Shown here: positions 10,055 to 17,451 of the stretch, piece by piece | Layout: each line of letters starts with the position of its first letter | Position numbering within the stretch: position 1 is the stretch's first letter | Origin: Streptomyces roseolilacinus | GTDB taxonomy: Bacteria; Actinomycetota; Actinomycetes; Streptomycetales; Streptomycetaceae | Length of the DNA: 64,000 bases | Direction: 5' to 3' | Assembly: GCF_014649335.1 (NCBI RefSeq) | Contig: NZ_BMSV01000007.1 | Location: 354,677-418,676, forward strand | Notes under the pieces: generated by a model | What the model saw: the letters and a program-made list of their open reading frames with translations, nothing else | What the model was told of the DNA's origin: nothing | The model's database searches: none | Program-made: the position numbers and the translations under genes

Positions 10055-10896
10055 GACACCCCTCCCGCCTCCTCCTCGTCGTCGGAGCCGTCCTCGCGCT
10101 GCTGGCGGCGGGCTGCGCCGCCGGCCCCGGCGACCGGGAGCGCCCGGCGCCCGGCACCGGCCCCACCGCCGGCGGTCCCCCCTCCGGCACCCCGAGGGCC
10201 CCCTGGCGGCCCGCGCCGGGCACGGCGTGGCAGTGGCAGCTCAGCGGCCGGCTCGACCCGGCGGTGGACGTCCCGGTGTACGACATCGACGGCTTCGACC
10301 ACCCCGCGTCCGCCGTCGCCGACCTGCACCGGCGCGGCCGCAGGGTGATCTGCTACCTGTCGACGGGCGCCTGGGAGGACTTCCGCCCCGACGCGGCGCG
10401 GTTCCCCGCGTCGGTGCTGGGCAAGGGCAACGGCTGGGAGGGCGAGCGCTGGCTCGACATCCGCCGCACCGACGTGCTCGAACCGCTGATGGCGGCCCGC
10501 CTCGACATGTGCCGCGCCAAGGGCTTCGACGCCGTCGAACCGGACAACATGGACGGCTACGCCAACGACACCGGCTTCCCCCTGACCGCCGGCGACCAGC
10601 TCCGCTACAACCGGCTCGTCGCCCGCCTCGCCCACGCGCGCGGCATGTCCGTGGCCCTGAAGAACGACCTGGACCAGATCCCGGAACTGGTCGGGGACTT
10701 CGACTTCGCCGTCAACGAGCAGTGCGCCCAGTACGACGAGTGCGACGCGCTGCGGCCGTTCCTCGACGCCGGGAAGGCGGTCCTCCACGTCGAGTACGAG
10801 CTGCCCACGCGCGAGTTCTGCCCCTCGGCGCGCCGCACGGGGATGAGCTCGATGCTCAAGGAGTACGACCTGGGGGTCTGGCGCAGGCCCTGCTGA
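10051..10896 (+). CDS. GH114 endo-alpha-1,4-polygalactosaminidase-like lipoprotein
   Basis: This predicted secreted glycoside hydrolase of 281 residues has a lipoprotein signal peptide (lipobox LLAAGC, Cys about 22), a Pro/Gly-rich spacer to about residue 55 and then a GH114 TIM-barrel domain. The domain begins WQWQLSGRLD, with PVYDIDGFDHP, VICYLSTGAWEDFRPD, AVEPDNMDGY and ALKNDLDQIPELV. The acidic residues in YDID and EPDNMD occupy the expected catalytic positions. GTG 10051 has GGAG 8 nt upstream. Characterised relatives cut galactosamine-rich polymers (Ega3, PelA hydrolase domain). The two upstream fragments look like other parts of such a locus, so this may be its last intact member. It is convergent with cobS, with 7 bp between stops. 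Confidence 0.85.
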   Translation: MRHPSRLLLVVGAVLALLAAGCAAGPGDRERPAPGTGPTAGGPPSGTPRAPWRPAPGTAWQWQLSGRLDPAVDVPVYDIDGFDHPASAVADLHRRGRRVICYLSTGAWEDFRPDAARFPASVLGKGNGWEGERWLDIRRTDVLEPLMAARLDMCRAKGFDAVEPDNMDGYANDTGFPLTAGDQLRYNRLVARLAHARGMSVALKNDLDQIPELVGDFDFAVNEQCAQYDECDALRPFLDAGKAVLHVEYELPTREFCPSARRTGMSSMLKEYDLGVWRRPC

Positions 10897-10903
10897 GCGC
10901 CCG

Positions 10904-11716
10904 TCAGCCCAGGGCCGACACGACCAGCGCGGCGGTCGCCGCCGTCTCCGCGACCGCCCCGAACACGTCGCCCGTCACCCCGCCGAACCGGCGCACGCAC
11001 CGGCGCAGCAGCACCTCCGCCGCGCCCAGCGCCACCAGGGCGCCCACCGCGTGGCACAGCGCGCCGTACGCCTCCGGGGCCGCCCCGGACAGGGCCCCGG
11101 CGCCCGCGCACGCGCCCACCACCAGGGCGCCCGTCAGCAGCGCGGCGCGCGGCGGCACGGTGCCCGCGACCACCGCGCCCAGCCCCTCGGGCCGGGCCGC
11201 CGGGACGCCGGTGCGGGAGGCGAGGGTGAGCGCGAGCCGGGCGACGGTACCGGCGAGGACCGCCGCGACGGCGCCGCGCGCCCACCCCTCGTCGTACAGC
11301 CGGTGGAGCGCCGCCACCTGCGCGAGCAGCACGAGGAGCAGCGTGACGACGCCGAACGGCCCGATGTCCGACCGCTTCATGATCCGCAGTGCGTCCTCGG
11401 CGGGCCTGCCGCTGCCGAGCCCGTCGGCGGTGTCGGCCAGCCCGTCCAGGTGGAGGCCGCGGGTGAGCACGGCGGGCACGGCCGTCGAGGCGACGGCGGC
11501 GAGCAGCGGCCCGGCGCCGAGCAGCAGGAGCAGCGCGCCGGCCGCCGCCGCGCAGAGGCCGACGACCAGCCCGGCGACGGGGGCGCACAGCATCCCGGAG
11601 CGGGCCGCGTCCCGGTCCCAGCGCGCGATCCGCGCGGGAAGGACGGTGAGCGTGCCGAAGGCGAAACGCAGGCCGTGGAGGCGCGGGAGCGCGTCGGGGG
11701 TCGTCACCGCGCGCAC
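10904..11716 (-). CDS. cobS: Adenosylcobinamide-GDP ribazoletransferase (cobalamin synthase)
   Basis: This membrane enzyme of 270 residues joins adenosylcobinamide-GDP and alpha-ribazole in the last step of cobalamin assembly. The protein is strongly hydrophobic, with the CobS metal-binding region HLDGLADTADGLG, followed by EDALRIMKRSDIGPFGV, which is diagnostic for the family. The start is uncertain: GTG 11716 (MRAVTTPDAL) and GTG 11707 are both possible, and neither has a good ribosome-binding site. It belongs functionally with cobT and cobU 2-4 kb away on the same strand, but two unrelated membrane-protein genes stand between them. Confidence 0.93.
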   Translation of the reverse strand: MRAVTTPDALPRLHGLRFAFGTLTVLPARIARWDRDAARSGMLCAPVAGLVVGLCAAAAGALLLLLGAGPLLAAVASTAVPAVLTRGLHLDGLADTADGLGSGRPAEDALRIMKRSDIGPFGVVTLLLVLLAQVAALHRLYDEGWARGAVAAVLAGTVARLALTLASRTGVPAARPEGLGAVVAGTVPPRAALLTGALVVGACAGAGALSGAAPEAYGALCHAVGALVALGAAEVLLRRCVRRFGGVTGDVFGAVAETAATAALVVSALG

Positions 11717-11784
11717 ACTAGTCGCTGCCGGACGCGCCCCAGCCGGGTAAATTGCGCATGACGCCTGATTCCGGACGGGGTGGC

Positions 11785-12639
11785 ATGGATCACTGGTTCA
11801 CCCGCAACATCGTCGAGCCGGGCAAGCTGCCGCTGCTCCTCGCGCTGTCCTCCTTCGTGCTGACGTTCCTCGCCACCCGGACCGTCACCCGGCTCATCCG
11901 CGCCGGGCGGGGCCCCTTCCGCGACGTCACCACCGGCGGCGTCCACATCCACCACGTGGTCCCCGGCGTCGTCCTCACCCTGGTCGGCGGCTTCGGCTCG
12001 ATCGGCGCGCGGGGGCAGGTGGCCGCCGCCGTCTGCGCGCTGCTGTTCGGGATCGGCGCCGGGCTGGTCCTCGACGAGTTCGCCCTGATCCTCCACCTCG
12101 CCGACGTGTACTGGACCGAGCAGGGCCGCAAGAGCGTGGAGGCGGTCGTCCTCACCACCGCGCTCGTCGCCCTGGTCCTGGGCGGCTCCTCACCGCTCGG
12201 CGTGGACTCCCTGACGCCGGAGGAGCGGAGGGACCGGGCGAACGTCCTCCTCACGGTCGGGACGAACCTGCTCTTCGTGGTCGTCGCCCTGCTGAAGGGC
12301 AAGTTCCGCACGGCCGTCATCGGGGCGCTCGTGCCGTTCGTCGCCCTCGTCGGCGCCCTGCGGCTGGCCCGCCCCGACTCGCCCTGGGCGCGGCGCGCCT
12401 ACCGCCGCCGCCCGCGCGCCCGGGCCAGGGCGGGGCTGCGGGCCTACCGCCACGACCGGCGCTGGGCGGGCCTCACCCGCCGCTTCCAGGGGGTGGTCGG
12501 CGGTTTCCCCGACCACGCACCGGCCCCGGACGGCCGCGTACCGCCCCCGTCCGGCGGGGACGGCGGTCCGTCCGGCGGGAAGGGCGATCCGTCCGGCGGG
12601 AAGGGCGATCCGTCCGGCGGGGACGGCTCCCCGCCCTGA
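11785..12639 (+). CDS. Conserved membrane protein of unknown function with a C-terminal Gly/Ser/Pro repeat tail
   Basis: This is a predicted integral membrane protein of 284 residues, divergent from cobS. I recognise it as a conserved streptomycete family without an assigned function. Visible features are several hydrophobic segments, a His-rich loop GGVHIHHVVPGV, an acidic stretch LVLDEFALILHLADVYW and a basic cytoplasmic region (RRRPRARARAGLRAYRHDRRW). It then ends in four 7-residue units of the type PSGGKGD. ATG 11785 is chosen (GGACGGGG upstream, MDHWFTRNIVEPGK); TTG 11752 and ATG 11758 are in frame but lack a ribosome-binding site. Its last 196 bp overlap the end of the gene on the other strand. 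Confidence 0.75.
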   Translation: MDHWFTRNIVEPGKLPLLLALSSFVLTFLATRTVTRLIRAGRGPFRDVTTGGVHIHHVVPGVVLTLVGGFGSIGARGQVAAAVCALLFGIGAGLVLDEFALILHLADVYWTEQGRKSVEAVVLTTALVALVLGGSSPLGVDSLTPEERRDRANVLLTVGTNLLFVVVALLKGKFRTAVIGALVPFVALVGALRLARPDSPWARRAYRRRPRARARAGLRAYRHDRRWAGLTRRFQGVVGGFPDHAPAPDGRVPPPSGGDGGPSGGKGDPSGGKGDPSGGDGSPP

Positions 12640-13304
12640 CGCGGGCGCGGGCGCCGCCGCCGGCGCCGGGCCGCCACCCCGTACGCCACCACGGCCGCCG
12701 CCAGGGCCGCCAGGTGCTCCTTGCCCGCCAGGTTCGGCTTGACGACCACCTCGACGACCATGGCGACGATCACCAGCCACCCCGTCAGCCACGCCCGGTA
12801 CCGCCAGCACACGAACACCGCCAGCCCCACCACGGCCGCCGACGGGCCCGTGTCCACCACCCGGGCGTCCGAGGCGGGCAGCCCCAGCGGGGTGTCCGGG
12901 CCCAGCGCGACACCGAGCCGCGCGTACGTCGTCCCGGCCAGCGTCGCCGTGTACGCCACGGCCAGCGTCCGCGCCCGGCCCAGACAGGTCTCCGCGATCC
13001 CGAACACCACCAGGACCTGCGCGAGCGCCCCCCACACCGGCAGGTCGAGCGCCGGGACGAACAGCGACAGCGGCGTCCGCAGCAGCACCTGCCACACCGG
13101 GTCCTCGGCCCGCACCGACCCGATCGCCTGCACCGGGCCGTACCCCCACGGCTGGTTCTGCACCAGCTGGAACAGCGCCGTCAGGCACACCGCGCCCAGC
13201 GTCAGCGGTACGGCCCGCCACCCGCGTCCGGCCAGCGCCGCCCGGACGGTCCCGAACAGCGGCCCCCACTCGCGGCGCGCGTACCCCCGCGCCGCCGGGC
13301 TCAT
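12444..13304 (-). CDS. Rhomboid-like membrane protein
   Basis: The protein has 286 residues with about six hydrophobic segments. It contains DTGPSAAVVGLAVF, comparable to the GxS catalytic motif of rhomboid proteases, and a later KEHLAALAAAVVAYG that could supply the histidine. It is therefore a rhomboid-like fold with a possible Ser-His dyad, although protease activity is not shown. The start is ATG 13304. After a run of arginines (about residue 215) the frame continues through the antisense of the neighbouring gene's 21-bp repeats (PPDGSPFPPDGSPF) to a stop at 12444. No earlier in-frame stop exists, so either the tail is real or the gene once ended earlier. It lies 170 bp downstream of cobT. 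Confidence 0.7.
   Translation of the reverse strand: MSPAARGYARREWGPLFGTVRAALAGRGWRAVPLTLGAVCLTALFQLVQNQPWGYGPVQAIGSVRAEDPVWQVLLRTPLSLFVPALDLPVWGALAQVLVVFGIAETCLGRARTLAVAYTATLAGTTYARLGVALGPDTPLGLPASDARVVDTGPSAAVVGLAVFVCWRYRAWLTGWLVIVAMVVEVVVKPNLAGKEHLAALAAAVVAYGVAARRRRRRPRPRQGGEPSPPDGSPFPPDGSPFPPDGPPSPPDGGGTRPSGAGAWSGKPPTTPWKRRVRPAQRRSWR
12546..12629. repeat. Four-unit 21-bp tandem repeat shared by two convergent genes
   Basis: Units of the type TCCGTCCGGCGGGAAGGGCGA occur at 12567-12587 and 12588-12608 (identical), with a diverged unit on each side. They encode PSGGKGD on the plus strand and SPFPPDG on the minus strand, and both are open in frame. Confidence 0.9.
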
Positions 13305-13474
13305 CCGGCGGCCCCGGGCCGCGACGGCGGCGCGGGGCGCGCGGCGGCGCGCCCCGACCGGGCTGATGCTTCGGCGGTCAACCGGATCTCCCCACGCAAC
13401 GCGATCGACCGGGGCATCGCGTGCCATGGCGGACGCCGGGTGCGGCCCCGCGGGGCGGGGCCGCACCCGGGACG

Positions 13475-14566
13475 TCAGTCCGAGCCGTCCTCCCCGCGCG
13501 CGTCCCGCGGCTCCGGCTGGTCGGGCCGTTCCGGCAGCTCCGCCGCGAGTGCCGCGGCGGCCTGGACGAGGGGGAGGGCGAGCAGTGCCCCGGTTCCTTC
13601 GCCCACAGTGACGCCGTGGTCGAGCAGCGGGTTGAGCGCCATCCGGTCCAGCGCCTTCGCCTGCGCCGGCTCCCCGCTCACCTGCCCCGCCAGCCACCAG
13701 TCGGGCGCCCGGAACGCGGCCCGCTGCCCGACCAGCGCGCACGCCGCCGACACGACGCCGTCCAGGATCACCGGCGTCCGCCGCACCGCGGCCTGGAGCA
13801 GGAACCCGGTCATCGCCGCGACGTCCGCGCCGCCCACCGCCGCCAGCAGCTCCAGCTGGTCGCCCAGCACCGGCCGCGCCCGGCGCAGCGCGTCGCGGAC
13901 CGCCGCGCACTTGCGCATCCACGCCAGGTCGTCGATGCCCGCGCCGCCGCGCCCGGTCACCACGGACGCGTCCGTCCCGCAGAGCGCGGCGATCAGGGTG
14001 GCGGCCACCGTCGTCCCGCCGACGCTCAGGTCGCCCAGCACCACCAGGTCGGTGCCCGAGTCGGCCTCCTCGTCGGCGATCGCCATGCCGAGCCGCACCG
14101 CCCGCTCGGCCTCCTCCGCCGTCAGGGCGTCCTCGACGTCGATGCGCCCGCTGCCGCGCCGCACCCGGTGCCGCACGACCTCCTCGGGCAGCAGCCCCGG
14201 GTCGCAGTCCAGGCCCGCGTCCACGACCCGCACGGGCACCCCCGCGCGCCGCGCCAGCACGGCCGCCGGGCCGACCCCGTCCAGCACCGCCCGTACCAGC
14301 GTGTGCGCCGTCCCCGCGGGGCGTCCCGACACGCCGAGCGCGGCCACGCCGTGGTCCCCGGCGAACAGCACGGCCTTCGGCCGCTCCACCGGCCGCACGG
14401 GCACGGCGCCCTGCGCGGCGGACAGCCACTCGCCGAGCTCGTCCAGACGGCCGAGCGCGCCGGGCGGGACGGCCAGCCGCTCCCGGCGTTCCTCGGCGTC
14501 CCGGCGGATGCCGCTGTCCGGGCGCTCGATCAGTTCGGAGAAGTCGTCGAGATTCAGCCTGCTCAT
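13475..14566 (-). CDS. cobT: Nicotinate-nucleotide-dimethylbenzimidazole phosphoribosyltransferase
   Basis: This enzyme makes alpha-ribazole phosphate, the lower-ligand nucleotide of cobalamin. It has 363 residues, with VLFAGDHGVAALGVS, the glycine-rich LGDLSVGGTT and the catalytic glutamate in VTVGEGTGALLALPL. Many bacterial CobT proteins have GEMGIGNTT where this one has GDLSVGGTT, a form I associate with actinobacteria. It starts 30 bp after cobU ends, so cobU-cobT are an operon. The C-terminal tail (about 20 residues, acidic and Pro-rich) is non-conserved in appearance. Confidence 0.95.
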   Translation of the reverse strand: MSRLNLDDFSELIERPDSGIRRDAEERRERLAVPPGALGRLDELGEWLSAAQGAVPVRPVERPKAVLFAGDHGVAALGVSGRPAGTAHTLVRAVLDGVGPAAVLARRAGVPVRVVDAGLDCDPGLLPEEVVRHRVRRGSGRIDVEDALTAEEAERAVRLGMAIADEEADSGTDLVVLGDLSVGGTTVAATLIAALCGTDASVVTGRGGAGIDDLAWMRKCAAVRDALRRARPVLGDQLELLAAVGGADVAAMTGFLLQAAVRRTPVILDGVVSAACALVGQRAAFRAPDWWLAGQVSGEPAQAKALDRMALNPLLDHGVTVGEGTGALLALPLVQAAAALAAELPERPDQPEPRDARGEDGSD

Positions 14567-14596
14567 TCGCGGAACAGTACCGGGCCCGCGCGGCGG

Positions 14597-15796
14597 TCAG
14601 CCGCGCAGGACGAGGACCTGGCCCGACACCGCGAGCAGCACCTGCTCGCACTCGTCCGCGAAGGCCGCGTTGAGCCGCCCCAGCTCGTCCCGGAAGCGCC
14701 GCCCGGCCGCCGTCGCCGGCACGACGCCGGAGCCCACCTCGTTGGTGACGGCGACGACCGTGCGGGGCGTGGCGCGGACGGCGGCGACCAGTTCGGCGAC
14801 CCGCTCCCGCAGCGCCTTCTCCCCCGTACGGGCCCATGTCTCGTCGTCCCACGCGCCGACCCGGTCCATGGCGTCGGTCAGCCACAGCGACAGGCAGTCG
14901 ACCAGCAGGGGAGGCCCGTCCGCCGCCAGCAGCCCGGCCACCTCGCAGGTCTCCTCGGTGTGCCAGGAACCGGGCCGCCGCTCCCGGTGCGCGCCCACCC
15001 GGGCCGCCCACTCCGCGTCGCCGTCCCGGCCGCCGCCCGTCGCCACGTACACGACGTCCGGGTACGCCTCCAGGCGCCGCTCGGCCTCCAGCGACTTCCC
15101 CGAGCGGGCGCCTCCGGTGACCAGCGTGCGGCGGGGCGGCGACGGGGCCTCCCGGTACGCGCCGACCGTGAGGGCCGTCCCGTCCGGCACGGCCCTGGCG
15201 CCGGCCGCGGCGAGCCGCCGGTCCAGCTCCGGGCCGGGCGGCACGTCGTGGTCCAGGTGCACGGCCAGCACGTCGGTCTCCCGGCCCACCGCGCCGGCCG
15301 CCCGCAGCCGGGCCAGCGCGTCCGGCCGCCCGGTCACGTCGAGGGCGACCAGGTCGTACGGGCGCCGCCGCGCGGCCGCCCCGGCGGGGGAGGCGCCCGG
15401 CGGCAGGTACAGCAGCCGCACCCCCTCCGGGGACGTCACCTCGTAGCCGGTGCCGGGCGCGTCCATCGGCACCGCCCGGACGCGGTGCCCGCTGATCAGC
15501 GTCAGCTCCCGCCCGTCGGGGACGCGGCCCGCGGACGGCAGCCCGGCGGGCAGCTCCACGGGCGGCCCGTCGTGCGGGTGTGTCAGCAGCACCTGCCGCA
15601 CGCCCGTGAGGGTGTGCCCCGCGCGGGCGGCGGCCAGGGCGGCGCCCGGGGTGAGGTCGAGCAGCAGCGCGCCGTCCACGAGCAGCGAGGTCGCGGAGCG
15701 CGCGTACGGGCCGCGGGCGGTGGCGCACGCGGCGCAGGGGCAGCCGGGTCGGGGCAGTCCGGCCGGGGCTCCGGTGCCGAGCAGAGTCAGTTCCAC
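14597..15796 (-). CDS. cobU: Adenosylcobinamide kinase/guanylyltransferase fused to an N-terminal metallo-beta-lactamase-like domain
   Basis: The C-terminal half (about 220-399) is CobU, which phosphorylates adenosylcobinamide and transfers GMP. It has the P-loop TLVTGGARSGKS, HRERRPGSWHTEE with the guanylylated histidine region, DCLSLWLTD and TNEVGSGVVP. The N-terminal half (1-215) begins LTLLGTGAPAGLPRPGCPC and contains LLTHPHDGPP. This looks like a PhnP-type metallo-beta-lactamase fold with cysteine ligands in which the HxHxDH motif is degraded. Total length is 399 residues, against about 180 for plain CobU. The start ATG/GTG region at 15796 has no strong ribosome-binding site. It is first in the cobU-cobT operon. 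Confidence 0.92.
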   Translation of the reverse strand: MELTLLGTGAPAGLPRPGCPCAACATARGPYARSATSLLVDGALLLDLTPGAALAAARAGHTLTGVRQVLLTHPHDGPPVELPAGLPSAGRVPDGRELTLISGHRVRAVPMDAPGTGYEVTSPEGVRLLYLPPGASPAGAAARRRPYDLVALDVTGRPDALARLRAAGAVGRETDVLAVHLDHDVPPGPELDRRLAAAGARAVPDGTALTVGAYREAPSPPRRTLVTGGARSGKSLEAERRLEAYPDVVYVATGGGRDGDAEWAARVGAHRERRPGSWHTEETCEVAGLLAADGPPLLVDCLSLWLTDAMDRVGAWDDETWARTGEKALRERVAELVAAVRATPRTVVAVTNEVGSGVVPATAAGRRFRDELGRLNAAFADECEQVLLAVSGQVLVLRG

Positions 15797-15887
15797 GTAC
15801 CCGATCCTCCCGCGAGCCCCGCGCGACTGCGCGCCCGGCTACGCTGCGGGCAGGAACCAGCACAGGTGCAGGACCCGGGAGGCGCAC

Positions 15888-16094
15888 ATGGCGTGGACGT
15901 GGCGGTTCGAGAAGTCCGACGGCACGGAGGTGGAGCCGGCGGTGAGGCCGGAGGAGTTCACCACGCAGGGGGACGCGGAGTCCTGGATCGGCGAGACGTG
16001 GCGCGACCTGCTGGAGGGGGGCGCGGACCAGGTGACGCTCTTCGAGGACGGCGCGAAGATCTACGGCCCCATGCCCCTGGACGCCGAGTCCTGA
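15888..16094 (+). CDS. Small conserved hypothetical protein (68 aa)
   Basis: A 68-residue acidic soluble protein beginning MAWTWRFEKSDGTEV, rich in Trp and Glu, with no signal peptide or membrane segment. ATG 15888 has GGGAGG 6 nt upstream, the best ribosome-binding site in this area, and codon use is typical. It is divergent from cobU by 91 bp and convergent with the htrA-like gene. I recall a conserved streptomycete family of this size but know no function for it. Confidence 0.8.
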   Translation: MAWTWRFEKSDGTEVEPAVRPEEFTTQGDAESWIGETWRDLLEGGADQVTLFEDGAKIYGPMPLDAES

Positions 16095-16101
16095 CCCCCG
16101 C

Positions 16102-16131
16102 CGGACCGGACCGCCGCGGGCGGCCGGTCCG
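16102..16131 (+). terminator. Hairpin after the small hypothetical gene
   Basis: The arms CGGACCG (16102-16108) and CGGTCCG (16125-16131) enclose an inner 5-bp stem (16111-16115/16119-16123). It begins 8 bp past the stop codon. The rest of the gap to 16278 is GC-rich with no gene. Confidence 0.55.
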
Positions 16132-16277
16132 CCGGGCCCGGTGAGGGCGGGAGCCCCCGGGCCGGACGGGGCCGAGACCCCGGGGGAGGGGGCGCGGCGG
16201 ACCGGCCGGACGCCCCCTCCCGGGCCCCGCGCATCGCGCGGCCGCCCGCGCGGGGCGCCCCGCAGTGGGCGCGGGGG

Positions 16278-17369
16278 TCACATCTCGCCCAGGGTCACCC
16301 GCGCCGTCCGCGCGCGCCCCCCGCGCACGTACCGCACGTCCACCTTCTGCTCCGGCTTCAGCGAGGCCAGCGCCTCCAGCAGCGACGTGATCGTCGTGAT
16401 CTCCGCATCCCCCACCCGGGTGATGATGTCGCCCACCCGCATCCCGGCCTCCTGGGCCGCCCCGCCCTCCAGGACGCGCTCCACCGCGACCCCCGCCGGG
16501 CGGTAGGCGTCGTCCAGGACCGTGCGCCCGGAGATGCCCAGCGCCGCCCGCCCCGAGTCCCGTACGCTGCCGAACCGCACGATCTGGTCGGCGACCGTCC
16601 GCACCATCGACACGGGGATGGCGAAGCCGATCCCGGGCGCCGCGCCCCCGCCCGTCTCGGGGTCGACCGCCGCGAGCGTCGGGATGCCGATGACCTCGCT
16701 GTTCAGGTTGACCAGCGCGCCCCCGCTGTTGCCGGGGTTGATCGGCGCGGACGTCTGCACCATGTTGCCGATCGTCGCGCCCGTCCCCCCGCCGGCGCGG
16801 CCCTCGCTGACGGTGCGGCCGATCGCGGAGACGATGCCCTGCGTGACGCTGCCGGTCAGCCCCAGCGGCGAGCCCATGGCGAGGACGATCTGCCCGACCT
16901 CCACCTTCGCCGAGTTGCCGAACCGGGCCGGGCGCACCCCCTCGGGCGGGGGGCCGTCCAGTTTGATGACGGCGAGGTCCTGGTCCGGGTAGCTGGAGAT
17001 GAGCCGCGCCGCGAGGGGCTGCTCCCGGGTGGCGACCGTGACGCGGAAGCTGCGGGCGGAGCCGACGACGTGGGCGTTGGTCACGATGTGGCCCTGGTCG
17101 TCGTAGACGACCCCCGAGCCCAGGCTCTCGCCCGCCTCGATGGTGACGACCGACGGCAGCACGGCCTTGATCACGGCCTGGTACTCGCTCTGCAGGTCGC
17201 CCGCCTGCCGCGGCGCCTGCGCCCGTGCGGTGCCCGTCACCCGCGGCCCGGCCGCCGCGGGCCCGGCGGGCGGCAGGGCGGTGGTGCAGCCGCCCAGCAG
17301 GGCGACCGCGCCCACTCCGGCGACGAGGGGCAGCGACAGCGCACGCACACGCGACAGTAGGGCGTCCAT
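16278..17369 (-). CDS. HtrA/DegP-like serine protease lipoprotein with PDZ domain
   Basis: This is an envelope protease (S1C family) of 363 residues. The lipoprotein signal peptide ends at lipobox LLGGC (Cys28). The trypsin-like domain has the complete triad His100 (TNAHVV), Asp131 (SSYPDQDLAVIKL) and Ser215 (NPGNSGGAL), and a C-terminal PDZ domain (about 275-360) contains AAQEAGMRVGDIITRVG. It is therefore likely to be active. The role inferred from the family is degradation or processing of misfolded extracytoplasmic proteins. It has no operon partner; an ABC exporter ends 82 bp upstream on the same strand. Confidence 0.92.
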   Translation of the reverse strand: MDALLSRVRALSLPLVAGVGAVALLGGCTTALPPAGPAAAGPRVTGTARAQAPRQAGDLQSEYQAVIKAVLPSVVTIEAGESLGSGVVYDDQGHIVTNAHVVGSARSFRVTVATREQPLAARLISSYPDQDLAVIKLDGPPPEGVRPARFGNSAKVEVGQIVLAMGSPLGLTGSVTQGIVSAIGRTVSEGRAGGGTGATIGNMVQTSAPINPGNSGGALVNLNSEVIGIPTLAAVDPETGGGAAPGIGFAIPVSMVRTVADQIVRFGSVRDSGRAALGISGRTVLDDAYRPAGVAVERVLEGGAAQEAGMRVGDIITRVGDAEITTITSLLEALASLKPEQKVDVRYVRGGRARTARVTLGEM

Positions 17370-17451
17370 GTCCGGAGTATCCCTTTCATCCCTCCGTCCC
17401 TGCCCGTGCAGCGCACCCGATCAGGGGGGCCCGCCCCCGTCCCCGGCCCGG

